A stretch of DNA of 64,000 nt. It comes from Juglans regia (lineage: Eukaryota > Streptophyta > Magnoliopsida > Fagales > Juglandaceae). This document shows positions 36,841 through 47,497 of this stretch, piece by piece (the stretch's first letter is position 1; each line of letters opens with the position of its first letter). Made by a program: the position numbers and the translations under genes. The stretch is from the NCBI RefSeq assembly GCF_001411555.2, contig NC_049905.1, positions 8,337,053-8,401,052 on the forward strand, given 5' to 3'. The notes below the pieces were generated by a model, which saw nothing but the letters and a program-made list of their open reading frames with translations, searched no databases and was not told where the DNA came from.

Positions 36841-37151
36841 TGGAACCAAGATCTTATTACGATAAAAAATGATAAAATTGTGATCTACTTAGGGCTGGAA
36901 CAAACTACAAGTTTTATATTCTTTATGATCATTCAAAATAAACTATTGATCCCAGTATTTATAGCCATGCACTCCTGACCATGTAGTGAAATCTACTCCT
37001 ATTCTAATAACAATCATACTCCAATTCAAATTAGAATAACAATAACAATCCTAACTAACATGAACTAGTTTAAAGTAACAAAACAAATGACAGTCATAAT
37101 AACTCTTCCTATAATAAAACACAACTTCAACCCACTTTGTGTTCTACTCCA
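36841..37151 (-). repeat. 5' LTR of the gag-only element
   Basis: Partner of the repeat at 35410-35725, beginning TGGAACCAAGATCTTATTAC and ending GTTCTACTCCA. It lies beside the primer site, as expected for the 5' LTR of a minus-strand element. Confidence 0.8.
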
Positions 37152-37521
37152 TTGATGACTTGAGAAAAGTTTGGCCGAGTCCAACGTCGTTCACAAATTT
37201 CATGTTTTTTTACATACATATTATATATATCACCCCTAGCTTATGTTAAAAATCTGCAAGCGGCTCATCAAAGTCTCTATGGGGGCGCAGGAAATTCAAG
37301 CGTCAAATTTGTCATCTATTTATATGTAGTACTTCTATAGAAACTTGACCAAATAGCCTGCAGATTACTACTAGTACTGCTACTCGAAATATCTTGGTTT
37401 GGCCAAAATTGCCTCACACCTACGTCCAAATACTACAGGCCAAGGAACAACATTGTCGTATCCGGACTAACATATATAGAGGTAAAAGTAATCTATATAT
37501 ATTGCATTGAAGATAGAGATC

Positions 37522-37562
<41 letters not shown>

Positions 37563-39077
37563 AGATAATAGAGATGAGAAGCAAAGCTCCACCAATCTGC
37601 ATCGAATTCGGTGCAATGTTGTAGAGTGGAGTAGAATAGGGTCGGAGGGAGCTAGGGTGGTGCATGTTGTGGTTAACGAGGAGGAGCTGAAAGGAGGCGC
37701 GCGGCACCTGAATAATGCGCAACAAACATTACGTGATATATGTGCACTGCAACTACTCCTATAATAGTTTTAGCATCATAGTCAGCGCGCGCTTACAAAA
37801 CTTTTTTTTTTTTTTTTAATCACACTGCATGAAGCAGCAGCACCCACCCACCTATCGTGTTCCCTATTTGATTGACCACCGTCTGTGTCTGCCTGCATTT
37901 ATCGCGCGTCTCTGCATATTATTATATTGTGTTTCTCCCCAATTTTGGTTATGGTTAATCTACGCAGTCCACAACCTCCATCGGACTGTCTATGCACTCA
38001 TGCACCTACATGGTAATTCAAATGCATGCCATATATTGCACTGCATTTGGTGGTAGATGCAAACCCCAGACCTGATATTGCAGGTAATTACTTGGTTTTT
38101 TTAACTTTCTAAGTTGGATGTGAAAGCCAAATCCTTGTGAGTCTTTATCAAACAGAATTTGATCAAAAACCGTGCTCTTGCTGCCTGGCCGGCCTCCACT
38201 TATTTCCCTTTTGTTTTATTCCCATGGATGATCTTTGGCGTGGTGTTGTGGGATAACTCTAACAAGTAACAAAGACTAGCTTCCTTTCATCGCTCTAGGA
38301 TCTTTATTTTTCTTAAAATGACTACCACAATAATTCTCAGACCAAAACTATCTGAAACAGATAAATCATATGTAGAAAAGTGTCTACTGATGATAACAAA
38401 TAAAGTTGATTACAAAATATGACCTATCTGATCAGAATCACTCGCGCGGTTTGGACTAATCCGCACAAGCAGACTTCAATAAATCATCCCTTTTCTTTTG
38501 TACTAATAATGCAAATCTTTATATATACCAGGATCGAATTATGGAACCTGGATAATCATAGATATATATATATATATATGTATATATAGGTAGTCCGATG
38601 GTAAATTTTGGTTTTAGTAGGCGCTGAAGGAGAGCAGAGAAAAACCATGTAAAAATACGAGTCCATGACCCCAAAGGCCAAAGGCCAATTAGGGCCAAGC
38701 CACACCACCCCCATACAGGGTCACCTCAACCAAGACGTTTCAACTTCATCCATCTCTCTCTCTCTCTCTCTCTGTGCACCTATCTGTTTTCCCACTTCAA
38801 TTCCCAAAGCCTAGGCCTTACCTACACCTTACAACCCAACCGGCTGTCTTTTTCTTCCCCATGACATTTATACCCTGCATGCCTTTCCTTCAATGGCGTA
38901 AGCTACACTACAGTCAATCTCTGTCATTCCCGAGATATCAGTATTAAGGAACAAATCACCATCACTGAAACAATACCAATGGCCTTTATGGTCTTTTTCT
39001 CTCCCCACTCTCAGCCGCTACCCGCCATGTTTTCAGAGATGCTCAGCACCAAAAACAATACGCATGTCAATCCCTCC

Positions 39078-39079
<2 letters not shown>
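37152..39079. other. Upstream region of WOX2
   Basis: No gene. Includes the (AT)n tract at 37527-37558, a TA run around 38562-38590 and a short CT run at about 38754-38773. Distal regulatory elements may lie here, but none can be named by eye. Confidence 0.4.
37527..37558. repeat. (AT)n microsatellite
   Basis: Thirty-two bases of perfect AT repeat, about 1.7 kb upstream of the WOX2 start. Confidence 0.9.

Positions 39080-39116
<37 letters not shown>
39080..39116. repeat. (CT)n microsatellite in the WOX2 core promoter
   Basis: Thirty-seven bases of CT repeat ending about 28 bases before the TATA-like box. CT-rich patches next to TATA boxes are common in plant promoters, and length change here could alter expression (inference). 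Confidence 0.8.
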
Positions 39117-39123
<7 letters not shown>

Positions 39124-39144
39124 GTTTGACCATCGCTCTTCCTC

Positions 39145-39150
39145 TATAAA
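39145..39150 (+). promoter_or_regulatory. TATA box candidate of WOX2
   Basis: TATAAA within CCTCTATAAAATAC, 112 bases before the ATG. A start site about 30 bases downstream would leave a leader of about 80 bases. Confidence 0.55.
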
Positions 39151-39261
39151 ATACTAGTACAAAATCCATGCAAAAAAGTGACTCACAGCCATTCTCTCTC
39201 GACTCTCTTTTTTGAACCCTAAACACAACTTGAATATACCGGAATAATTCAGGAAAAAAAC

Positions 39262-41160
39262 ATGGAGGGTGATAATGTGGATATTGGTGGTGCGGTTGAG
39301 ACTCCAGTGAGTTCCTCACGCTGGAATCCGACAAAGGAGCAGATAACTATGCTTGAGAACTTGTATAGTCAAGGCATAAGGACCCCAAGTGCTGAGCAAA
39401 TACAGCAAATCACGAGCAGGTTACGGGCTTACGGTCACATTGAGGGGAAGAATGTGTTTTATTGGTTTCAGAACCACAAGGCTCGGCAAAGGCAGAAGCA
39501 GAAGCAAGAGAGCAGCATGGCTTTTGCCAATGGCTACTTTCACAGGACTCAGCCATTGTTCCCTCCTTGCCCAAATGGTCCGTCGATCTTTTTATTTATT
39601 TTTTCTTTCATGGCCAAAATTATCTGTCAATACATATATATCACCACCTTATACTTAGCAGTTCCCTCCTTGCCCAACGAGTCTCGTTGCATACTGCATC
39701 TCAATACATTTTGGGCTTTGTAGTTTGTGTTCCTTAAAGCAAGGCTCGAAATGTGTATATATTCAACTACGATGAGTCTGTTTCTCTTATATTTTTCTTG
39801 TTATATTATATATATATGCAGGTTGCTAACACATAAAAAAAAAAATTAATTTTTCTTCATATTTCCTTCTATTCTGATTTATTAAGGACAGTTTAGATTC
39901 AGAAACTATTTATTTTTATAATTATCAAATTTTTATATAAAATATAATAAATAAATTCAATTTTTTAAAATTTTAATTTAATTTTTTTAAATTTTAAAAT
40001 AATAATTTTTAAAATTTTATCTTTTATCTAAAATTATTTTATCTCCATTTATAAATTTAAAGTAAAACATAGAGTTAATGATTGGATTATGGATGGATAT
40101 CTTAGCTAGTACAAATCTCAATAATTTTTTTAGAGTCAACACGGAGGTCTATGTACACTACCCTTAGTCACATGAACACTGATTTGACAACATCTTTTAT
40201 TGTTCACAGGCTTAGGAAAAAATATGTAACTTTTTATGGAGGTTTCTTCTGTCTTACTGCACCTTCTATTACTGAATGGGGGCAGCTTGAAGTCGTTGCC
40301 TCTTCCTAATTTTACTTTGGTTCTTAAATACCATAGCCATGATGGGTTCCAGCTTCCCTATTACTTTTGCCCCCTAATCTTTTATATTTTCATATTCCCG
40401 TACCCGCATCCGCATATTATGGAATTTACTCAATCATCTCTCCCATTTTAAAAATATATATATATATTAATATTGAATAATAATGAGGTATAATGAAAAA
40501 TTAATAAAAAATATTAAATAAAAAAAAAATAAAAAATAATAGTTAATAACTCCACTGTCCAAATATTGCCTAAAATTAAACCAACCCAGTTGTCCTTCAA
40601 CATTCTCATTTGTTTCCTTATCTACAACTGTATCTCCCGATCTCTCTCTCACTGTCAGAATGCATGTTCCTTTCTCTGAATGTCTCAGATTTTTAAGCAC
40701 TTCTTTTTTTTCTTTTTCAGTTTTCTGCAGGCCATATTATTTAGCGCATAACGATTTAGGGTTCTATCCCCAGTACCATCAGCCCAAGGTTTTTCTGGCC
40801 GCGGGAGGGATGGGGAGCAGATCATCAAGGACTGAAAAACTGGAGAAGCCCAGATCTGCCTACGATGGCGCAGGTTACAACAGTGTCCAACTGGGATATG
40901 ATCATCATCATCATGTGCCTATGGACACTTGCAATAATTCTGCCGGTGTCATCACCAATAGTAGTCAGGAAACTTTGTCACTTTTTCCCTTGCACCCAAC
41001 CGGCATTTTACAAGGAAAAACAGGAAAATCTTCCATTGTTTCGGGGAACTCAACCGGTACTTCTAGTTTTTCTGAGATTGATCATCAAGAAGGTTCAGGT
41101 GACCAACTTTACTTCGATTTTTTCTCGGGAGAAGGTTCCTGTGAAAGTGACTATAGTTGA
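39262..41160 (+). CDS. WOX2: WUSCHEL-related homeobox 2 transcription factor (two exons)
   Basis: Exon 1 is 39262-39577 and exon 2 40721-41160, joined by a 1143-bp intron (donor G|GTCCGT, acceptor TTTTTCAG). The split codon gives N105-V106-F107, and the product is 251 aa. The WOX homeodomain covers about residues 18-82, with [49 protein letters not shown] and [12 protein letters not shown]. The extra residues between helices and the [12 protein letters not shown] recognition helix mark the WOX family, and the QRQKQKQE tail points to WOX2. The WUS box TLSLFPLHP lies at 190-198, and an acidic aromatic C-terminus ([15 protein letters not shown]) follows, as in WOX2. The acceptor eight bases further (TTCTGCAG) would break the frame, so it is rejected. 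In Arabidopsis WOX2 patterns the apical embryo. A decayed copia element begins 341 bp after the stop. Confidence 0.93.
39890..40070. mobile_element. GAGATGAG-family MITE relic in the WOX2 intron
   Basis: CAGTTTAGATTCAGAAACTA at the left and the AT core (TATATAAAATATAATAAATA, TTCAATTTTTTAAAATTTTA) match the copy at 23555-23715. The right end is decayed (TTTATCTCCATTTATAAATT). Confidence 0.5.
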
Positions 41161-41501
41161 ACTAATGCATCTGATGATTATTGGCGTAAATAATAATTGG
41201 CCGGGGTTTGCTGATGTAGGTTCCTTAATTTGTAGTAGATCATGAGGATCGACGGAAATGGCTATCTTCAAGTTTATGGATATATCTTGATGTGTACCAA
41301 ATTCCCATGATGATCACGAGTTTTCGCCTTCCATTTTGTTTCTGTATTCAATCCTGGGACTAATGAAAGAGCCTTACTTTTTATTGGAAACAGATCGATC
41401 TGCTTAATTGGTTTCTTCTTTTAACGTCTGAACTTGAGGATCTGATCTGAATTTATACCAATATTCTTGCATGACATGATTCATGCATGACATTGAAAAA
41501 A

Positions 41502-42289
41502 TGGGAAACTGTTCAGATTTTTTACACCAGAAACCAATGTTTTGAATACCGTACCGGACGACGTACCTGTCAAGGCACTGGAACGAAATATTTCGGTACC
41601 GGTACCGTTTCGGAATAGCATTTCGGGATAACGTTTCGGGATAGTCGATATATAAATAAATTATATATATAAATATATATAAAAATTATATTTCAAAATG
41701 ATAGTTTATATATAAATAAATTATATATAAATACATATATATATATAAATTGTAAATAGTCTAGTCTGAATTAGGGGTTAAAAAATAAATTTGTAGTTTG
41801 AAAAAAAAAAACACAGGCCGAAATATCGGCCGGTACCGGCCGAAATATAGGCCGGTACAGGCTAAAATTTAGGCCGAAACGGCCGGTACCGTCCAGTACA
41901 GCCGGTATTTTGGCCGGTACGGAACACATATAGTACCTGTACCGGCCGGACGGCCGAAACGAAAAATTTCGGCCGTACCGGCCAGTACGGTACGAAATTA
42001 AAAACATTGCCAGAAACCGTGTATGCATTATCATATTTATACACAAAACTGTTACAAACATATGAGAGGATTTACATGTTTGTTACAAGAGATAAACTAT
42101 AAGAGATAAGCTAGCTAACAAATTTCAAACCAACTTATAAATAAGAGTTGTTACAGAAATCAAATAGAACCAAGTCGTAATGAACTAGAAGACCGGAGAG
42201 AGTCAAACTTTATCCCTGCTTGAGCTTTATCACAACCAGAAAAATCTGTTAGGAGATAAGGCATAACAGAATGATATTTATCCTTTACA
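41502..42289 (-). repeat. 3' LTR of the copia element, interrupted by a MITE
   Basis: Begins TGGGAAACTGTTCAG and ends ATTTATCCTTTACA. Removing the 475-bp insert and one copy of its 8-bp duplication leaves about 305 bp matching the other LTR, including TTGTTACAGAAATCAAATAG and TATTTATACACAAAA. Confidence 0.85.
41535..42009. mobile_element. hAT-type MITE with perfect 8-bp target duplication
   Basis: Inserted in the copia LTR. The ends are CAATGTTTTGAATACCGTAC and (complement of the right end) CAATGTTTTTAATTTCGTAC, flanked by CCAGAAAC at 41527-41534 and 42010-42017. The uninterrupted site in the other LTR reads CACTAGAAACCGTG, which proves the insertion. The right third is built of repeated GGCCGGTACCGGCCGAAAT-like words on both strands, giving strong potential for secondary structure. 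8-bp duplications and CA...TG ends indicate the hAT superfamily. Confidence 0.9.
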
Positions 42290-42298
42290 TCCTCCCTC
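42290..42298 (-). other. Polypurine tract of the copia element
   Basis: GAGGGAGGA on the minus strand, directly before the TGTAAAGG start of the 3' LTR; the expected plus-strand primer position. Confidence 0.75.
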
Positions 42299-42349
42299 AA
42301 ACTGACAGGGACGTCAGAGACAGATAGTTTGTCACGAAAAAATTAGAAC

Positions 42350-45300
42350 CAATTAGCAGTATGGCCCTTAGTAAAAATATCAGCAAGTTGAAGAGAAGTA
42401 AAGATGTTCCAGAAGAATGTCTCGGTTGGCCACATTTTCACGTATAAAGTGATAATTCACTTCAATATGTTTAGATCGTGCATGAAAGATGAGATTAGAA
42501 GCAAGGGCAAGGGTACTGATGTTATCACACCAAACGACAAGATGGGAGTAAAGGGAAATTTACAGCTCACATAAGCGCATACGCAGCCAATAAACCTCAG
42601 CCGTAACCAAGGCTAAACATCTATATTCGGCCTCAGTACTGGATTCAAAGACCACAGGTTGGTTCTTCGCAGACCAAGAGATGAGGTTGGGACCAACATA
42701 GATGCCATAACCACACATCAATCTTCTATCATCAGGATCACCATCCCAGTCAGAGTCACAGTAGGCATTAATCGAAAATGAACCAGGTGTGTAGAAGAGG
42801 CCATAATCAAGGGTGTTATTCAAATAATGCAATACTCGTTTGGCTGTTGTCCAGTGAGTAGTAGTAGTCGAGGCCTGCATGTGTTGGCATAGCTTATTCA
42901 AGGAGAAAGCTATATCCGGACGGGTGAGAGTGACATATTGTAAGGCACCCACAGTGTGGCGATACTCTAAAGGACCCAGAAGTACCTTACCATCAAATTT
43001 AGACAGTTTGGAGCCGGAAATGTAGGGAGCACGATAAGGATGAATGCCAAGAAGCTTGACAAGGTCCAAGAGATGAATGACATACCTTTTCTGGCGAAGG
43101 TGCAAACTTGAGGAATCACATGTGGCTTCAATACCCAGAAAATAAGACAACTGACCGAGATCCTTCATAACAAAATCGAGCTGCAACTTGGAAATTAGAG
43201 AAGCAACAAAGGACCGATCATTAGAGGTCACAAGGATGTCGTCCACATACACCAGCAAGAAAGCATGCACAGTATCTTGGTGATAGGTGAACAAAGAAGG
43301 ATCAACCTGAGAACTCTAGAAGCCAAGAGACAAAAGGGTAGTGGACAATCTGTTGAACAAAGCCCAAGGAACTTATTTTAAACCATAGATAGACTTATGA
43401 AGCTTACACACAAAATTCGGATGTGCAGGATCCTCAAAACCCTCCAATTGAGCCATATAAACATCCTCTTCCAAAAGGCCATGGAGGAAAGCATTAGAAA
43501 CGTCCAGTTACTGAATCTCCCAGTTGAAAGAAACTGCAAGAGCAAGAACCATGCAGACAGTAGATGGTTTGATGACTGGGTTGAACGCTTCATGGAAGCC
43601 AATCCCACTGCGTTGGAGATAGCCAACAACAACCAGCCTCGCCTTAAGGCTTTCAACACTCCCATCAAGTCTGCATTTGGGCTTAAAAACCCATTTGTTA
43701 GGAACCATGTTCTTACCCGATGAACGGGGACACAGGGTCCAGGTTTCATTCTTCAACAACACCTGACACTCACTCTTCATAGCCGCATGCCACTCAAGTA
43801 TAGACGTCGCTTGAGCATAGGTACGGGGCTCGGAGATGTTGGCACCTACATGCAAGGCTCAAAGAGGGTGACGTGTAGAGTAATAGAAATGGAAATTAGG
43901 GAAAGAACAGGTCTGAAGTGACTAGTCTGAGACCTAGTGACGACATGATAAGAAAAGGCAAGAGAAGGAGATGCAGTATGTTGAGATTCAAGGGCATTGA
44001 AAAGGGAAGGTGTAGTAGGAGGGTGAAAGTCTAAGAGAGGCTCGGGTGAGGTAGAGGGGACATATGTAGCAGGCGATAGGGGAGTAGGAGAAGGATCGGG
44101 AACTAGAGAAGGTTCAAAGGGAGAAGGCAAAATATGTGAAGGAGGATAGATGAGTAAGGGTTGAGATATACTTGAGGAGATCACGGGGTTGCCAGAGTCG
44201 GTGATAAGGGACTGTACAATAGCAGGAAACACAACTTCGTCAAAGATCACATTCTTGGAGATATAGACACGTCGGGAGGAGGGGTCAAAGCACCGAAACC
44301 CAATAATGATTAGAATAGTAACCAATAAAAATGCATGGCGTGCTACGATAAGAAAGTTTATCAGGCATGTAAGGATAAAGGAAGGGAAAATACTAACAAC
44401 CAAAGGACTGAAAATGACTAAAATCGGGAGAAAGATGAAAGAGACATTCCAAAGGAGATGAAAAATTAAGAACTTGGGTGGGTAAACGATTAATGATAAA
44501 GACAGAGGTTAAGAATGCATCAACCCAAAATTTCTTGGGTAAGCCAGATTGCGCAAGGAGGGTGAGTCCCATTTTAACAATGTGTCGGTGCTTCCACTCA
44601 GTAAGGCCATTTTGCTTAAAGATATAAGGACATGATAGGCGATGGAAAATCCCATTGGAGCTAAGAAATTGCTTAAAGGTAGCAGAACAATATTCACCAC
44701 CATTGTCAGTTTGAAATTGCTTAATGAGATAAGTAAATTGTTTTTCCTTTAAAAGTTTGAATTTTACATATGTAGGGAAAACATCAGATTTATTAGAAAT
44801 GGGAAACAACCAACAAAAGTGAGTAAAATCATCAATGAAAATTAAATAGTAACGACAACCACTAACAAAAAGAGGGAAACTAGTGAGGACACGATGAAGA
44901 GTTGCTGCAGATGGATACCCTAGACGACAATGCCAAGTGGAGGTAGGAGCCTTGATGCCAACAGTCTTGGTGAGAGCATGGAACTTAGACGGTGATAGTT
45001 GACGAAGGTTGATCGGGTACAATCTATTATCACTTGGCCCGGTCAGGAGTGTGACCCCGTTGTGATGTCCTTCACTGAAAAATGAGAACCAGTGAACTCA
45101 AAAAGAACATTATTGTCTTCACAAGATTTATTGATGGAAAGAAGATGCGTAGAAGCTTGAGGACAATAAACAACATCATTTAAGGCAAGAGTTGAAGAGG
45201 GAGTTTTTATAGAGGCATTGCCAGTGCGTGAGATGATCAAACTTGCCCCATTACCTACGCCCACGGAGCCATCGCCTCCAGAAGGTTGAGAAGTTGTGAG

Positions 45301-46344
45301 GTTGGCAACATCCGAAGTGACATGAATATTGGCATCGCTATCAACAAACCATTGGTGCTGATTCAGATAGGTGGTATTAGCCTCAGCAACCATGGCAGTC
45401 AATTCTGTAGGAGAATGGCGCCCCTGATAAGCATAATTCATGTGGTTGAAGCAATCAAGTGCATGATTATTCTCCCTCCTGCAGATTTGACAAGGAGATC
45501 GAAGGCGAGAGTCAGATGGCACAGATACTGGTGTTGAAGAGGGCAAGTGACGCAGCGAGTGCCGAAACTGAGAAGAAGAGGAGGCCGGCCCAGTAGGCTT
45601 GGAAGATCCTGAAGACCGAGACCTATTGTTGTTGCGGGATCCTGGCTTGGAACCAAGTTTGTGAGAATAAAGAGCATAAGGTCCAATCTCGAGTTGAATG
45701 GACTGGTTGTGAAACTTCTACATGAGATCATAATTCAACAACTCAGCGTGGAATTCGGAGAAGGGTATCAATTTCTCCTTAGCAAGCTGAAGCATGTAAG
45801 TCATTACAAATGAGTGAAAAAAGGAATTGAGCCCGTTAAGAACAGAGAGAATTAAATCTGAATCTTCAACTAGTTTACCAACAGCCAACAATTCATCCGA
45901 GATAGACTTGACTTCATCCAGAAAACTCTAATAATACAGAGAACCTTGCTGGATGGACTGAAGTTTTCTCTTGATGAGAGAAATCTGAGAGGTAGAAGGT
46001 GCAACAAAATGCGAACCAAGGGCCTACCAAGCAAGTCGTGAGGTCTCAAGAGACCACCGAAGGAGATAAAGAAAAGACTATCAAGCCAAGCACCGTTTGG
46101 TCCTTAAACTGTAAAAGCACATAAGCAGGATTAAGGACACCTTGGCCTTCTGATCATCGTTGGAAAATTGAGCTGGACAGGGATCAGAACCATCAACGAT
46201 TCCCATCCAACCATAGCTCCGAAAAAGAGGAAGTAACTGAGCACTCCAGGCAAGAGAGTTATTACCATCGAGCTTGATAGAAATAACTTGTGCTGGAAGA
46301 TGAAAAGCAATAGAAGAGGAAGCTGAAGAATCTAAAGCAGCCAT
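42350..46344 (-). pseudogene. Copia Gag-Pol polyprotein, broken by stops and frameshifts
   Basis: Read on the minus strand. The Gag start is MAALDSSASSSIAFHLPAQV (46344) with SIKLDGNNSLAWSAQ. A CX2CX4HX4C-type knuckle is CQICRRENNHALDC. The protease site is WFVDSDANIHVTSD, where the active DSG/DTG is changed to DSD. The GAG-pre-integrase is STWHCRLGYPSAATLHRVL. The integrase core shows FIDDFTHFCW, QTDNGGEYC and QNGLTEWKHRHI (D-D-E positions kept). The reverse transcriptase starts PNKWVFKPKCRLDGSVE, passes a frame change near 43.5 kb, and has LLVYVDDILVTSND. RNase H has SSTEAEYRCLA with a stop at 42560, after which coding similarity continues (VVWCDN) to about 42350. Several frame changes and stops make it non-functional. 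Confidence 0.88.
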
Positions 46345-46373
46345 AGGAACGAATGAAGCATGAGCTTGAGATG

Positions 46374-46385
46374 TCTCTAGTACCA
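46374..46385 (-). other. Degenerate primer binding site of the copia element
   Basis: TGGTACTAGAGA on the minus strand, compared with the usual initiator-tRNA-Met site TGGTATCAGAGC; eight bases inside the 5' LTR. Confidence 0.6.
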
Positions 46386-46393
46386 CGAAAGAA

Positions 46394-46699
46394 TGGGAAA
46401 CTGTTTGGTTTTTCACACTAGAAACCGTGTATGTATTCTCATATTTATACACAAAATTGTTACAAACATATGAAAGGATTTAAATGTTTGTTACAAGATA
46501 TACACTATAACAGAAAAGCTAGCTAACAGATTTCTAACCAACATATAGATAAGAGTTGTTACAGAAATCAAATAGAACCAAGCCGTGATGAACTAGAAGA
46601 CTGGAGAGAGTCGAACTTTATCTTGCTCGAACTTTATCACAACCAGCAAAATCTATTAGAAGGAGATGAGGAGTAATAGAATGATCTTTATCCTTAACA
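46394..46699 (-). repeat. 5' LTR of the copia element
   Basis: 306 bp, TGGGAAACTG...CTTAACA, uninterrupted. It supplies the empty-site sequence for the MITE found in the other LTR. Confidence 0.85.
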
Positions 46700-47356
46700 G
46701 ACACTAATTTTCATAAGCCGAAAAGATGATACATATATGTATGAATGTGTCTGTGTCTGTGTGTGTGATGGCGTAGCTAGCTCTCTTTACCACTAAAATT
46801 CAATGCCGAGTAAATTGAGGATGTATTTAATTTTAAGAGGATTATAGTGTTGATTTGATGAGATTTCGAATTGTCTAAGAAAACTTCGACTGTATAGGTG
46901 TGCTAAAAGGTACTTTTGTTATAGCCTTGTGAGAGATTGAAACATGGCTTATTGATCAAAACAATATATACCCGTTAAGGGGAACGAGCGAAAATGGGAG
47001 AGGATTTACTCAAAAGCCTTTCAATAGAGATTCATGACGTACCCATCAACTCTCTTATCCATGGATTCAAGTGCCATATTTCCTTATGAATTGGACCTAG
47101 AGATGAATTGGCCAATGGTCCTTCCTCAACCGTTTGATACTAATTAGTCTCCCGTTCATTCGGTTTGCACTGGAACAGTCTAAAAAATATAAATTTTTTG
47201 ATTTTTGGTCTGATTTTGGAATGGGTCTTTTTCAACCTGAACCGACCGAACTAAATATATATTTTTAAAACATAGTATTATATATATAGTAGTTGTATAA
47301 CTTATATTACAAGAAAATTGTCTATAATATTCTATATATAGTAGTTGTATAACTTA

Positions 47357-47497
47357 TACTACAAGAAAACTGTTTATTTGTGTCTAATTATTTTATCCTA
47401 AAATGACAATTTATTGTCAAAATGAGTCTATTCTTGCCGCAAATAATCATTCTCATCGTAAATAAATCGTCATAAATGTTCATTTATCTTGTAGTAC
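47357..47497. mobile_element. CACTA-type MITE with a duplicated left border
   Basis: Ends TACTACAAGAAAAC and ATTTATCTTGTAGTA are inverted, and the interior matches the copies at 7.2, 7.8 and 33.8 kb. The left border plus flank (TATATATAGTAGTTGTATAACTTATA and TACAAGAAAAYTG) also occurs at about 47278-47322 as a partial tandem copy. Confidence 0.7.

Larger units (their letters stand above)
35410..37151 (-). mobile_element. Compact LTR retrotransposon carrying only gag (TR-GAG-like)
   Basis: Two direct repeats of about 311-316 bp bracket an interior of only about 1.1 kb. Each repeat begins TGGAACCA and ends CTCCA/TTCCA. Next to the right repeat, four bases in, is the complement of TGGTATCAGAGC, the standard initiator-tRNA-Met primer site, which fixes the element on the minus strand. 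The interior encodes a Ty3/gypsy-type Gag with a CCHC knuckle and no protease, reverse transcriptase or integrase. This layout is that of plant TR-GAG elements, mobilised in trans, though internal loss of pol from a full element is equally possible. I found no matching 5-bp target duplication. Confidence 0.75.
41502..46699 (-). mobile_element. Ty1/copia LTR retrotransposon, decayed
   Basis: Direct LTRs (41502-42289, which holds a later insertion, and 46394-46699) start TGGGAAACTG and end in ACA. A polypurine tract GAGGGAGGA (minus strand) abuts the left LTR, and an altered primer site TGGTACTAGAGA lies eight bases inside the right LTR, so the element runs on the minus strand. The coding order Gag, protease, integrase, reverse transcriptase, RNase H is that of copia. 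The LTRs differ at roughly 35 of 305 positions once the insertion is removed, so the insertion is old. No 5-bp target duplication is evident (AAAAA on the left, GACAC on the right). Confidence 0.9.

Noticed and set aside
40721..40730. Alternative WOX2 acceptor after TTCTGCAG
   Set aside because: It would shift the frame and lose the conserved residues before PYYL; the acceptor at 40720 keeps the frame.
41771..42061. 96-codon minus-strand frame rich in Arg, Tyr, Pro and Phe
   Set aside because: It lies wholly across the hAT MITE and its border; translation of the GGCCGGTACC-type repeats.
43397..43723. 108-codon plus-strand frame
   Set aside because: Antisense shadow of the copia reverse transcriptase relic.
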